A stretch of 64,000 nt of DNA from Phalacrocorax aristotelis (GCF_949628215.1 NC_134276.1:132432125-132496124); one strand, 5' to 3'. Positions 1-13,098 are shown, counted from the first letter of the stretch. Numbers and translations are program-made. The notes: generated by a model not told the origin, from the letters alone.

Positions 1-3000
1 CTCCATCCTTCTGTTACTCTTCTGTCTTCCTGGCCTGGAACGACTCAATCCAATTTGTTCCCCTCTGCTGACTTGCTGCGTCCAGCATCAGTTTTGTCCT
101 GTGACCTGCCTGTCTCCCCTGTCCAGCCCCTGACTCTGGGCTCCCCACAGCAGCCCCCATTTGAATTTATAATACCACCTCTGCCATCAGCAACCTGGCT
201 GCATCCTCCCTGGCACACCCATGACTACTAGAAGTCATAGCTGGAATTCAGTCCCCTCCGTACGGGATTAGTGAGCTTTCCTTCTCCTTCTGTCACTTCC
301 TTTTTAATATTTTCCCTCTTCTGAAGTGGCTGTACCTTTGCTCTGCCTCTGACCAGAGAGGCTGAGCCACAGCAAGCAGTGCTGTTGTCAAGGGTGAGGA
401 AGACAGGAAGGCTTTCCTCAAGTGCATGGTAGATCCCTGTCTTCCAAAAACCCTTACTGCAACAGCAGGAGCAGCTGGCAGGGAGCTGCGTGCCCAGCAG
501 CAATACTACCAAATAAACAGCCAGGGAAAAAGGAAGGACAGACAGACAAGGGGTTCTGATCAAGAAGTTTGTTTAGAAGCAGCAGTGGCAGCTTCTGCTT
601 GGAGACCTCCCAGCATGTGCCCTGGAAACCGTCGCTGACTCAGAGATCTCAGCTGAGCCTGCTGCCACGTCCCTTCACTGGTCTCCCGCTGCTGCAGCCT
701 GCCTGCACGCACAGCAACCCGTGTTTTCTGCCAGCTTCCTCCCCCCTCACATATCCCTGATTTTACCTCCTGCCCCATACCTGCCAGCCTGTTTGCAATC
801 CCCTCCTGTCGCACCCAGGTGAGCAGGGTCAGGCAGCAGGGTGACCCGCTGCTGTATGCAGCCAATGGGGAACGTAGGTAAGAACAACACCACAAGACGT
901 GGAGCAAGCACTTTCCTAAGCTCCACTTGGCCCACTTCTGTCCTGCTGGGGAAACCTGGCAAGCTGAGCTGATTAATGAAATGCCAGTGGAAGAAGGCAT
1001 TACCACCCATCAGGAAATCTTTTTCACCAGGAGGCCAGCACAGCACTGGATCAGATGATGGGATCTCCATCCTTGGTGGTTCTCAGGGCTCAACTACATG
1101 AAGCCACAGCGATGTCACCTAGTGCTGGGACAGTCGTGCTTACAGTGGGGGGCTGGGGTACACACCTCCAGTGCCTCTTCCCACCAACACCCCTGCTGTC
1201 TCCTGGAAGGGACAGGGCAGTGCAGAGCCTCTTTTTTTTCCTAGCTTCCCTTGATCAGGATCTTTGGATGAAGGATTCCTCCTGACACAGAAGATGGCTG
1301 GGACAAAGGGCCAACCTCTTCTAGTTACTCCTGAGGAAGCCCAGAGCCTGGAGCTAATCCTGCTACCCAAGGGACCACAATGCTCCTTCCTTGACCTCGA
1401 CCTCACCCTGGCACAACAGCTCCTCCTCCTCATCTTCCCTCCTTGGTTCGCCAAAAACCCTGGCACTTCTCCAGACCCTCCAACAGCTCCTGCCCTAGTT
1501 TATTAGCTCAGATTCAGCAGTGGCACTGCTGGACCCCACCTGCTGACATGCAGAGCTGCTAACTGCAGCTCTTAAAATTGTACCTGTAGCCAGTGTAAAA
1601 ATAGACACTTCTTCATAAACATGCTCATCTTTATCTTACTTCCACAGATTTCAAGGCCGAGAAAGAAGAGTGCATTTTCTGACCCTGTGCAAAACACACG
1701 CTGTAGATTTCTGTAGCCCAAGTCAGGTACTCATGTGGGACGGTATCTCTAGTTGCTGACAGCACAGTAAAAAGATATTGAGCCTCTACCATTATCCTTC
1801 ATAGGCAAATCAAGGTAGGTTCCCCAGGTGGCCAACCACCTATTAAAATCACATGCTTCACCTTGCTTCTCATTTGAATTTGCCTAGCTTTAACATCCAT
1901 TGCCAGTTTGAGATGCTCCCCCTCTCCCAGATCACAGAACCTCTTACTAGCTAATGCATCCTCCTTGCAAAGGTGCTTCATAGGTGAAACCCGTTCAAAT
2001 TAGCTCCACAGCTTTCCTCAAGGCTCATTTTTTTAAGGCATAGCTCACATTAGTGTGTGTATACCCCATCTCCCTGCCCTCCTTCCCTCTGAGTACTCCA
2101 GTGCTACCTGTCCCCTTGCACCACACCACTGGAACCTTTCAGTGGAAACTCTCCAAGTCTTCCAACTTCCAGGATGCTTCACTAAAACTGTCCTGTAAAA
2201 TTGCTTCTATCCACAACCAGAGGCAGGTGCTGCAGTGAACACCCAACTTTTGGGCACCCTGCTGCCTAGCAAAGCTGGCAGCCCAGAGTTAGCTGCCTAG
2301 ATTTGGGTGCGAATGGGGAGAAACTGCCACAGAGCAGCAGCTGCCAACAGAAGCAGTGTGATCACCACACTGCCAACACACAGAAATGTCCCCATCTAAG
2401 AGCAAAGGAGGGAATGGATATTCCTTTAAAAAACTCCACGCACCAGTCCAGGAGGGGGTTTTGTAGCCAGGCCTTGCACATGAAGGCAGTTCTAACTACT
2501 ACGTCCAAGAGCCAGGGACCTAACTGACCTTACTCTTCTCAGCAATTCCCCGTTGACTACATCAGGCAGGTAGGACTTGCAGAGATCCTCTTCAGGGGAT
2601 CTCCACATCCTCCCTAGCGTTAGATGGACAGCTTGGGGGGGCAAAACCTACTGATGCGAGCTTGGTCATTTGTGGATTCAGCCCCTACAAAAGTGCAGTA
2701 GCGCAGCACCCTACCTCTCCCTCCACGCCTGCAGGGGTGAGCTCGCAGCACTCCAGAGCCTGGCAGGCAGGAGCTGCCAGCTGTCTGACTTAATTGTACC
2801 TTGATAAGGCTTCTCTGATAGACTCATTCCTCTCTGTTTGGGGAGAAGGGTTTGAAGAATCCCCACCGAATTCAAGATCTTACAACATGCATGATATTTC
2901 TCCCACTGCGCTGGCAGTCATTAACACAGAAATTCATCTCTCCCATGCACCAGGTTTGTTTTGCATGCTTCTGGCCTTGTTTAGTCTAAATAACTTTACA

Positions 3001-5265
3001 GCACATGGCAACTCTATTACAGAGCTGCTTATCCATTTTTTTTCCCTCCGAGTCATTAAATGCCACTCCAGCAACATTTGTGCACAGCACAGTGGAACAG
3101 ATATCACAACATATTACACTGACTTTTCTCAACCTGTTTTTAATTTATGATGGTGTGTTTACTCCTCAGATCTGCTTTCAACCCTTGCTTTGCCTCAGTT
3201 GCTGCTTTGCTGTGTCTCAGGTCTCACAAGCCACGTTATCAGCAGCTTTCAAATATTCAAACACATTAAATGTAGGTACTAAAAGATGATCCAGTAGTCT
3301 CGTTTTCCCAAAAACTCAGCTTTCAGGTAACAAAAGATTCACAGACTAAGAAGGCAGCTGCAAACAGAAGTCTAGCGTGACCAGCAGCCTCATACCAGAA
3401 TGCAGAGGGAAGCCACCAACCTTCGTTCCCAGCTGCTACATCCCCAGTACCGCCTCCGAAGATCAGTGGCAACATTTCAATGTCACGCTCAGCGTTATCT
3501 CTCTGAGCAGTGATAACTGCAATGGCTGAAATAAAAAGCAGAAGGGGGGAGAACCACCAAAGAGAGCCAAAAGTTTCCTCTGTCTCTCCCCAGCTGTAAC
3601 AAAAGGCTTGCATGCAAGCAAAGCGAGTGGAACAATGCTCAGTAAGAGAAAGTTTTATTGACGTGGTTAAAGCAGCATCTATTCCCACCTTTCAGAGTGG
3701 ACTGACATAATTTGGAGATCCATGAGAAACCGGACAGTTACACTGGGATCCCAACCAAGAACTTTCTATCCCTGCCACTGGGATTATCAAGATAAACTGG
3801 TTATCAAGCTGAGACTATATGCTAGCATAGGAACCTCAATAGGTAGCAGCAAAGTGGGACATGTTAGCATTGCTCCCAAAAGGACAGGCTCACAGCTTGC
3901 CAGAGGCAAAAGCCCTTCTAGATACAACTCACCCTACAGCTGGAAGATTTCTGTATGCTCCAGTTTTGAGTTGTATGCTAAAATCCTGTATTTCATCACT
4001 CCTGGGGAAATCTACTATAATGGAGAAGAAATAAGGCTGAAGGAGCAGAGGCAGGGCTCAGCCTACCTGAAAGCTGCTGTTGCCCCAAGCAACACAAACC
4101 TTGTGCAGCAAGGACCCAGCTGAGGGAAATGAGAAGGTAGGCAGAGCTCAGGACTCACCTTGGGAGCACTAACGGGCAGACGCAGCAGTGGGACCCCCTC
4201 CCAGAGATGCAAGAGCTGCTAAGATGGGTCAGAGCAATGGTCTATCCAAGCCCAGGAAACAGTTTCCAGCACAGGATGAGGACAGAGGGGTTTGTGACCA
4301 GGGCAAGTGAGCCGCAATCCCTCCTCACGACGCTCTCCCAGCCTCTAGCAGTTCACAGCTTGTGGATTTTCTGAGCCAGTTGTGTATACCAGCCCTTACA
4401 AAAAACATTTTTGCCCCTTGTGCATACACTTGTGTAAGCTTCTAGCATCCACCGTACCCTGCAGAAAGGAGTTGCACAGTCACCTATACCTTTGGTGCAT
4501 TTGATGGGTCTGAGGGTTTTTTGTTTATTGGAAAAGAGCAAGCAGTTGTTCCCCGTTCATCTTCTCCATGCCACTAACAATTTTCCACACTGTTATATTA
4601 CTTCTTTCCCCATGGTCTCTTTTCCAAGCTTAAAAAGGCCTAGACTCCAGCTGTTCCTCTTACAGAAACCATTCCACAACTCGGGATATAGCTGTCCTCC
4701 CTGAACATTGAACATTTCCCAGTTTTACAATCCTTACTCAGATGGCGGGCACTAGAAATGCAGTATTAAAGTGCAGGTACAGGGAGGTGATTTTATACAG
4801 GGAGGCAATAATTTTCTCCATTTTACTATCTAATAATTCCTTTCCTGATAGCACATAGTATTTATTTAATTTTTCTGAAAGACCTGGGAAACTTCCCTCG
4901 GGTCCCGTATGTCAGGCGATCCAGGTTACTTCACCACGCAAGCCTGGAGTGAGACGGTTGCATTCAGAGGCACTTCCCTGCCCTGATTCACTGGGAAGCA
5001 CAGAGAAAAAGTAATTTTCAACTATAAGGATATTTGGTTAATGGCTATTCAACACAAAAAGACAAAGTCAAACCCCCCCAAAACAGAGTGGCAATAAATC
5101 AAACACACAGATACATAAGCCCTAAAAAGCAGAAGATAACATGGGGTGTAACAAAGACCAGGGCTCTTGAGACAGCGACAGACTGAACCCTTACAGGAAC
5201 CACTCAAATGCAACCTTGAAGAGCTTCAGCCAGAAACTTCGCAACTGATAAGAAAGCAAAATTAT
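1..5265. other. Intergenic stretch, no supported gene
   Basis: I see no open reading frame with recognisable domains, no CpG island and no clear exon series on either strand. In mammals IFFO1 lies beside the NOP2 3' end, but nothing here resembles its GC-rich, intermediate-filament-like first exon. A minus-strand frame at 3323-3688 has hydrophobic patches but no family I recognise, so I do not call it a gene. Confidence 0.6.
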
Positions 5266-5901
5266 TGTGGGCTTCATGGGAAAGAGCAAATTTATTATTA
5301 GATGTTTGAGGGGAACTGTGGGACCGTGTAAAGTTTATCATGTGATGTTTTTAAGGAAGATTATGGGAGCAAAACTCATTATGAGATGTTCAGGGCAAGG
5401 ATTGAAGGAGGGGAAAGGGAAGCATCAAGCTAGATGAGGGAGATGCAAGCATGGGAAATGGAGAGGATAAATAGAAGGGGCGAGTCGCACAGAAACTGGC
5501 TGCTGGTCAGCGAGCTTGTCTGGCTGAGCCCTGCGCCCGATTACCACCATCTGTCCTGGCCTTGTATTAAACTAATCCTAGCTGTTTCCTCTGCATGCTT
5601 GCATATTTGTGATCTGCTAGCAAACTGCAAGCTGGACTAGCCCTTAAGTAGGATAAGAGGTCTGAGAGCCAGATACCAGGCACGCCACAAGTCTGAGGAC
5701 CAGCTACCAGCGATCCATGGAAGTGCGTGCACACAATCCACTCGGATGCTCTAGGTTTGATGGGCCAGGGAGTAAGAACAAGATTAGGCCTTTTTTGCCA
5801 TTCATGTTTTGCGAGTGCTGTTTGTCTTTTCCAGGGCACCCGCCCACCACAGCACTTTTGTTTGGTTTCTGCTAACCGGTCTGTGTCTGGTTGCATCTAC
5901 A
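5266..5901 (+). mobile_element. Probable solo LTR of an old endogenous retrovirus (fossil)
   Basis: The stretch has LTR-like order. A U3-like part carries imperfect tandem copies of a unit of about 45 bp (about 5270-5395, recurring ATGTTT/GATGTT blocks). A TATA-like GATAAATAG follows near 5466, then an ATTAAA poly(A)-type signal near 5567 and a U5-like tail. A TG...CA-type boundary pair (TGTGGG at 5266, CTACA ending 5901) is plausible but not proven, and no clean target-site duplication was found. No internal retroviral genes adjoin it, so it reads as a solo LTR, a fossil. The family is uncertain and the boundaries are approximate. Confidence 0.45.
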
Positions 5902-6860
5902 GTGGGGATATGTATCTCTGAGGGAATTTCTGGAGTTCACACTCAGCCTTGCCACTTCCTGAACCTGGTAATGTGAGAAAGCAGCAGCCTCACACATGTA
6001 GCAGACCAGGACAGAAAGGATTCCCTAGATCCTACAGTCCACTGCATTTAGCTGTCCTTAACACCAACACTGGAATAGCACGTCAAGGTCTTCCATGAAC
6101 CCCAAGCTTGGCGAGGGAAACAAATCAAGGCAAAGCCTCACGTGAGCTGAGCTAGCAAAATAATTACAGACACAAGAGTTATGCCTCAGGCCTGATGCAC
6201 ACCCAACTCCACGCACACCGTGGTGGAACAGAAGCTGGAGAGCACACATGGTAGAAAGCTTATTAATGAATTGTCTCTAGAAAAAGATCTATTCCCTGGA
6301 GAGCAGAACCAAAGAAGATGATACCGACTCACACTGACAAGGGAAAGGGACCTGGGCTGACATGTCAATAGAAACAGCCCAGATCACTGCTGGTTACGTC
6401 TCAAGGAGAAGCAACTGCATCTAAGTGAACAAAAAGGCAAAGAGAATGTGATTGCACAGTTCCAGGACCAGCAGCAATCCCTGCTGCAGTCTGGAAGGCC
6501 AAGAACCAAAAGACTGATGGAGACCAGCCCAAGGGTGAAACAGGGACAAATCACAATGAACTGGACCAGCACACAGTGACGACAGGAACTGCTGGCCTAG
6601 GACCTCCAGCCCTGCCCTGACAAAGCACTCTGCTGACAGGCACCGCATGATACAACCTTCATCCAGGCAGCTAGGATTTCAGCTCCCACTACTTCCTCAC
6701 AAACATCCATGTTGCAGAGCTTAAGAACAGACACCAGAAGTGCCAAAGCATCAGATGGGAGCGGAAGGGGCTGCAACTCCTGTTGCAGAGGAGTAAGGGG
6801 ACACGACAGAATTCTGTATTCTCAGATCAAGGGAAAAGGACGAGACTTGAGCAAGAGTAT
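5902..6860. other. Intergenic stretch downstream of NOP2, nothing recognised
   Basis: Short overlapping frames occur on both strands, but none shows a domain, splice-consistent extension or codon bias that I can support. It lies 3' of the NOP2 poly(A) signal. Confidence 0.55.
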
Positions 6861-6866
6861 AAAACT

Positions 6867-6872
6867 TTTAAT
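6867..6872 (-). terminator. NOP2: Probable NOP2 poly(A) signal (ATTAAA)
   Basis: The minus strand reads ATTAAA, the commonest variant poly(A) hexamer, about 190 bases downstream of the NOP2 stop codon. This gives a short 3' UTR. No canonical AATAAA was noticed between it and the stop. The call is inferred from position only. Confidence 0.5.
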
Positions 6873-7058
6873 GGGTTACTGCATCAGTCCTTGATGCAGA
6901 AGGAAAGGAGCAAATGGGGCTACAGCTGTCCCAGGCTCTCAGTGCTGCAAAGATTATCTGCACAGGGCAGGAAAGACAAGGTGGTACACATGCAGCTGCA
7001 GCAGCCCCCGGCCTTTGCTCTCCAGGGAGGGGACCAATATCTGGAAAAGCAGTTCCTC

Positions 7059-10000
7059 TCACTGTCTGTTTGGTTTCACTCTATGCTTCTTTTTGGTAGG
7101 GACTTGAGGACGCATTGTTTTGGGAGAAGGCCGGCCAGCCTTCAGTGGTCTCCTCTGTGCCTGCAATGAATGTCTCTTCTTCAAAGCAGGCTGTGGCAGC
7201 TTCTGGTTTTTGTCAACTTTTGATCCCTCGAGTTTCTTCTTTTTTGGCTGAGGCTCCATGACGGTATCAGGGACAGCGGATGGAGCTGCTGCTTCTACAG
7301 CAGGTTCTTCATCTGAAACGAGAGAAAGGTGCTGTAAGAAGAATTCACATGGCTTCTGCAGGGGAAGCAGCCTGTGAAAGCAGGCCCAGGTAGCTCAGAT
7401 GAGCTCCAGCACTAGGTTACCTTTTTGTGCCTGGGGGATAGCATTAGAGAATTTCTTGAACTTAGCAATGAAGAACCCGTCCATATTGTGTGTGTGGGGA
7501 TAGAAACGCCTCGTAGACTTGAGGGAGGGGTGGAAGCGACGGTCCTTGAACCTGGAGGAGGAAGTGGGGTGAGAAGTGATAGAATACCTCTACTCAAACC
7601 TGGCCACCAAGGAACAGTCACCTGTGCAGCTTGTGACCTGGCACGCACCTGGTGAAGCCTTCCTTGCCAAAGTCCAGGCCTGTGGCCACCAAACGAACAT
7701 TGCGTTTCTTCAGGGCATAATCTACAACCCACTCATTCTCCTCCACCTGCCAGAGACTAAGCATTAGAATCCAAAGCTCACCAGTCCCCTGAGCAGAAGA
7801 GGACCACAGCAGACCATGGGACTTACCATGATGGAGCAAGTGCAGTAGACAATGTAGCCCCCTGTCTCTGAGGCAGCATTGACTGAATCTATAGCGCTAA
7901 GAATCAGTTCCTTCTGCAGGTGAGCACAGCGCAGGATGTCTTTCTCATCCTGAAAGAGAAAGATAGGTTAGGATGTCAGAGGCACAGGGAAGCACCCCAG
8001 GCCTCTGTTGTGTATGGAGGAATGACAGGAGAGCAAAGCACATATGATATAGAAGATTCTGAAGTCTTCTGCAGAACTGACCTCAAAAAAACTAGCTCTA
8101 GTACAACATGCAGAATAGGAAAGAGAAGGGGGGGGGAAAGAAAATCAGTGTCCTGATTGCAGGCATCTCTCAAGAACAAAGCTGCCCCAAAGTCCTTCCT
8201 CTCTGCAACTCATACTTGAGTCCCCATCTTGAAGTGTCCCTACCGGTCACTCACCTTGTTGGTTTTGACAGCAGGATCCTTGGAAATGACGCCTGTTCCA
8301 CTACAAGGAGCGTCAAGCAAGACACGGTCAAACCCTCCAAGTACCTACAGGCAGATATACATTTGGAATGACGCTCGTAGGTGGGGACTCAGAACAAGAC
8401 CAAGACTAGAAGGGGAACCAGAAGACTGGGAAGGCAGGGAAGATCCCTCTCTCCTCCCTGTCCACCCTCCTGCCTCCATATCAAATAACAAACACACTCC
8501 ACAGCAGCTCTGTGCATCCTTCTGTGACAAGTGGCCTTGTGGAACACAGCTTTACTAAAGGAACAGCACAGCAGCTCTAGGTAAGCATGGTAAGAACACC
8601 CCAAAGCCAGCAGGAACATACCTTGGGGAACTGGCGTCCATCACAGTTACTCACTACAGCATTGGTGACCCCCAGCCGATGCAAGTTCCCTACCACACTA
8701 CGTAGCCGCTCTGCATTGCTGTCATTGGCCAAGATCACACCTGTGTTCTTCATAAGCTGAGCTGCCAGAGGGCAAAACACATCAGCAAGGGGCTCAAAAC
8801 CTCCTGTGCTTTTGCCCATAAAGGCAGCAACCCCACTCCTTTCCCCGAGTTCAGTTCCCCCCTCCGTTCCCCTTTTCTGTATAGACCAGTAGAAGCTCAT
8901 CGCTTCACAGAGCGTCCCTCCCAAGCCTTCTCCCCAAGGCTCCAGGCTGGTACCTATGTAGGTGGTCTTGCCTCCTGGGGCACAGCACATATCCAGAATA
9001 CGTTCATTTTCCTGCGGAGCCAGAGCCATGACAGGGAGGAGACTAGAGGCTCCTTGAAGCATATAGTGCCCAGCCAGGTACTCAGGTGTGGCACCTGGGC
9101 AGGGAAGACAAAACAGAAGATGACACATGAAAGAAAGGGAGCCAAGAGCAGGTCAGCCCAGCTCTAGGACAGGAAGGGTGATCTCACCAATAGGCACAGA
9201 GGAGTCATAAATAACAAGTCCCGTTTTTGACCACTTCCCCAAGGGGTCGAGATTCACGCCACGGTTGATTAGAGCCTGCAAGACAAGGAGATGGGACTGA
9301 GACACTGCCCCATGTGACAGGCAGCGCAGGAGACAACCATCGTTTCATCCTGACCTGCGCCAGGTCTCGTCGCCTCGTCTTGAGTGTGTTGGTGCGGATG
9401 GTCACAGGGCGGGGAACCTCATTGGCTTCCAGGAAGTTTATCAACTGGATTAAGGAAAGGACAAAGAATAGAGATAAAAATGAAGACCCGAGGAGGCAGG
9501 TAAATCCTCATCAGTCAGCAAGGATATGGGCAGGGCAGGATCCTACCTCAGGGAGTGGGAAGATATCCATGAGCTTCGTGAGCAAGAAGTCACTGTAAGA
9601 ATAGTAGGCAGCCATATCCCGGCGCAACAACGCAAGGTACTCCTTTCGTGTACGTCCTTCTTCCCGCTTCACCACAAAATCCTGCAGTACCTCCATGTTG
9701 CCCTTGATGCGCTGGTGAATGACATGCAGGTCAGGCGGCTCAGCAGGTAGAAAGACCATTAAGGAATCATAAATGGCCAAGAAACTCACACACAGGCTCC
9801 TTACAAGCACAACTGCCCACGCAAGACTCCTGCATCACAACAGCACCTGCACCAGAAAAGCCTTGTTGGAATTGGCTTTCATCAGAGCTCAGCAAAGCGG
9901 GAATTCAAAGGATGGAACCAGACAAAAGAGTTCACAAGGAAGGAACTACAAGGTATTTAAAAGAATTTGGCTAGTTACTTTAGATAAACAGGAAAAAAAA

Positions 10001-12534
10001 ACCTAGGACAAAGAAGATGAAAAAAAAGTCTTCTAATACTGAAAATATTACCTGTAGCAGAAAGGAGACTAGAAGTTCCCCAAGGGCAACTAAGGGGTAC
10101 AGAGGAGAATGAAAAGAGGCAGGATTAAATTGTACTATGGGGCAGGAAATTAAAATCACGAAAGCCCAAGAGCAAGCACTTTGCTTGCTGGAATTGCTAT
10201 CATCAGAAGCTCTAAGATTGGTTTAGACAAATACCTGCCAAGAAAATCAGGGTACAGAGCAACAAGCTACATGGTAAGATATCCACTTGCATTTAGGACT
10301 AGAAAGGAAACTGGGACAGGCTCCAAGCTCCATACAGGGCATAACAGATTTCCTAACTGTGATATACAGAAGCACAGTGTTGTATACTATCTATTAGGGC
10401 AGCTCATCTAAAAATACTTTGTCACACACAAAACTCTTGCTAAGCAATACTTGTGATAAAGTCCAAAGCAAGTTTTTTTTGTTGTATCCAGGCCCCGTGC
10501 TGTTGCACGCTTATGGATGTCACAGATAAAAAGGATATCCTCTCTCTCGATCTGCTCATTAGTTGGCAGTTTAAATTGTTCGTCTATATCCAGGTTGAGC
10601 TGCAGATCTGGGCTCTCTTCCTCCTTCTGTCCCATTTTCTGCCTGCTTGCCCCCTTTACTGCCTCCTCTGCCACCTCCTCTTCCTCCTCCTCCTCTTCAC
10701 TGTCATCTTCACTGAGGCCTCCCCTAAGAACAAAGAACAGGACAGAAGATTTACACAAGAACACAGGTACTTCAGAGCTACCGTTTCTTAGCAGAGAGGA
10801 CAGAAGAATGAGCAACACAGGCTCCTCATCTAACAGGAAAGACTCTGTGGACGGGCAATGTTCTCAAATACTCACCTGTCAGACTTCTGCTTCAGGGCAG
10901 CTTTTTCAATAGGCAGCAACTAGACAGAGACAAAAGATTAATGAAACACTATCCCCATGTACCCCCTTACTTCCCATCATCTGTGAAATTTATCTGCTCT
11001 GTTTAAAAAAGACAACAGAGAAATGCACTGAATGTTACACTGATCAGTTACTGAACTTGAAATTGTTTTTGCAAAAGGAAGAAGGGGAAAGCTCTCTGCC
11101 ACCTCAACATCCACCCCCCAGTAAAGTCACCCTTTTTCCCCAGGCCTGATGGGTCCTTTCAGCCAGTAAAATCAAGGAAGTCTTATGTGATTAAGGACAA
11201 AAAGCCCCTACCTCTTCTTCCTCTGATGATGATGAGGCACCATAATCATCCACCATCTCCTCGCTGCTCCCATCCTCATCCTCCTCCATCTCCCAGCTGC
11301 CCTCTTCCACCTCACCATCGCTGGATAACATCACGTTGTTTCCTTTAGATGGGATTTTCTTGGCTTTGGCCGGAGCCAGCCATTTAGAATTGCCATCGCT
11401 GGAGCCAGACTGGCCACGAGGGGTTTGTTTTGCTGCCTTTATGGCATGTTTTTCCTTCTGTGGGGATTCCTGCTCTTCAACTACTGGCAGAAGAAGTGGT
11501 TAAAAGTTAGGCGCTATTCTCAAAAGCAGCTGCCTTATGTTTCTTAGTTGTTATATGAGCAAGGCGCTCATCCTAGCCCTGAGCTGCCTGTCCAAGAGAA
11601 TAGACTGTTTACTCTCCGCAACAGTTTTCTCAATCATAGACGAGGGCGTATTCTCACCTCTCCCCCAACAAAACTTTGAAAAGGTCTAACTAGAATTACC
11701 AAAGAAAAATACAGCTATGAAGTTCTTACACTGTTTACTCTGATGTATTACGGTACCTGCCTTCCCAAATCTTTGTCTATCCTTCCTTCTTCCTCCTGCG
11801 ACAGCCTCCTAGGCTAGGCAGGACCTAATGCAGCGGGCTTAAAAGCCTACGACAACCTCTCTGTGGGTGGAGAGTAAATCAAAAGTAGCTTTAACACGTG
11901 GGAGAGATACTTTTTACTGGTTTGTTCTCCAGACAGCACTGCCACCTGGCACAACAGGGACCAGAAATCAGGAAAAAAATTTTTAAAATAATGAAATTCC
12001 CGCACCATAAAAGAGGCCAGTGGCAGACAGTGGCGGGGGGTGCTTTGGGGGGGTGCACTTGGGAGCAGGAGGGCTGCCGGTCCCCCACCCCGCCCCCAGC
12101 ACTCACCTGCCGGCTCCGGCTCTGGCGCTCGCCCTCCTCCTACTCGTCCTCCCGCAAGCGGCCTCCTCCCCGCCGGGGCGCTGCCCGCGCCCAGCCGCCT
12201 CTTCGCAGCCCTAGATCGAGAAGGAGAAGCGGCGTCAGACCCGGCCCACCCCGGCCAGGACGCCCCCGCGCCCTGCCGCCCCCCTCACCTCTTCCGCGCG
12301 TGACTGGAGAGCTTCTTCTTCCCGGTCTCCGGTTCTGAGGGGAGAGACGCCGCGGTCAGGCAGCCCGCACCACCGGCACCGAGCGCTGCGAGACGACACT
12401 GGGCCAGGCCGGCCCGGGCCGGACTTACCTGGCGGGAGGAAGCGGGCCAGCTCCACCTCGGCCCCGCGCTGCTTGCGGGCCTTGCGCCCGGGGCCGCGCT
12501 TCTCCTTCCTGGTGGGGTCCAGCTTCCGCCCCAT
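7059..12534 (-). CDS. NOP2: NOP2 nucleolar 28S rRNA cytosine-5 methyltransferase (p120/NSUN1)
   Basis: NOP2 methylates a 28S rRNA cytosine (m5C) and supports 60S ribosome assembly in the nucleolus. I read 16 coding exons (plus coordinates): 12429-12534, 12289-12334, 12107-12210, 11212-11480, 10876-10919, 10539-10723, 9547-9746, 9355-9444, 9188-9275, 8954-9094, 8622-8761, 8255-8344, 7827-7949, 7649-7746, 7421-7551, 7059-7312. They total 2109 nt, 702 residues plus stop, with every phase closing. The start [20 protein letters not shown] matches the family. A basic N-terminus precedes an acidic, low-complexity region (exons 4-6). The Rossmann-type methyltransferase core has CCAPGGKT (about 414-421, SAM binding), DAPCSGTG (catalytic-pair Cys about 485) and YCTCS (Cys about 539). 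The C-terminal tail is Lys-rich and shorter than the human one, which accounts for most of the length difference from the roughly 810-residue human protein. Confidence 0.97.
9747..10538 (-). other. NOP2: U12-type AT-AC intron of NOP2 (between coding exons 6 and 7)
   Basis: On the minus strand the intron begins ATATCCTTTT, the U12 AT-AC donor consensus, after exon base 10539. It ends TTCTAC before 9746. A perfect-looking U12 branch site, TTCCTTAAT, lies about a dozen bases before the AC. No GT-AG pair restores the frame, whereas this choice gives [17 protein letters not shown], in phase with both neighbours. The human p120/NOP2 gene is a classic source of an AT-AC intron used to define minor-spliceosome splicing. 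The conserved position fits orthology. Confidence 0.9.
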
Positions 12535-12860
12535 GGCGCCGTGGGACCCTCCGGCACCACCGGGCTCACCGCCACACGTGCGCGCCTCCCCGCCGCCCCG
12601 CCCCGGCGCATGCGCCCGGCCTCGGGCCCGCCCCCGCCCCTGCCCATTGGTTGGTGCCGCCGATCCTGCTCGCTGAGTGGCTCGGCGGGTCACGTCAGAC
12701 GCCCGGCCCGCTGAGCTCCGGCGTCACGAGAGGCACGGGGGGCCTCGGCGCGGCACTTCCAGCCCCGGCAAAACCGGTCGGCCACTCCCGGCCCCAAACG
12801 GCTTCCCCGGGGGAGCCCTGCGTCCATCCACGGGCAGCCCAGAGCGGCGGGAACAGGCGC
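12040..12860 (-). promoter_or_regulatory. NOP2: NOP2 CpG-island promoter
   Basis: This is a GC- and CpG-rich block spanning NOP2 exons 1-3 and its upstream flank, with no TATA box. Upstream of the ATG are a CACGTG E-box (12575-12580), which fits MYC control known for NOP2, and a CCAAT box in reverse (ATTGGTT near 12647, NF-Y-like). A CACGTCAG element (about 12691) resembles a CRE half-site. The start of transcription is inferred to lie near 12560-12640. No second gene in the plus direction is supported, although CpG promoters are often bidirectional. Confidence 0.7.
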
Positions 12861-13098
12861 GGTGGGAGCTTAGTCTGCAGCCTAAGGGAGGGTCTGGGGC
12901 AGTAACACCCACCAGCGTTCTGCAGAGACGCGGCTTCATGTATATGCAAAGAGGAAGCAAGAATGCAGAGGAGGCATTCTTGCTAAGACAGAAAATTAGG
13001 ACTAGGAGAGGTAACAGATCGCTTGTGCCAAGGGAAGTCAGTACTTACCCCACCCCTCCTCTGCTAAATAGCACCAACAAGGTAAAATACAAGGAAAC

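Noticed and set aside
8577-9128. Single 183-codon exon for the NOP2 methyltransferase core
   Set aside because: It reads through an intron. Proper junctions at 8954 and 8761 restore the family sequence.
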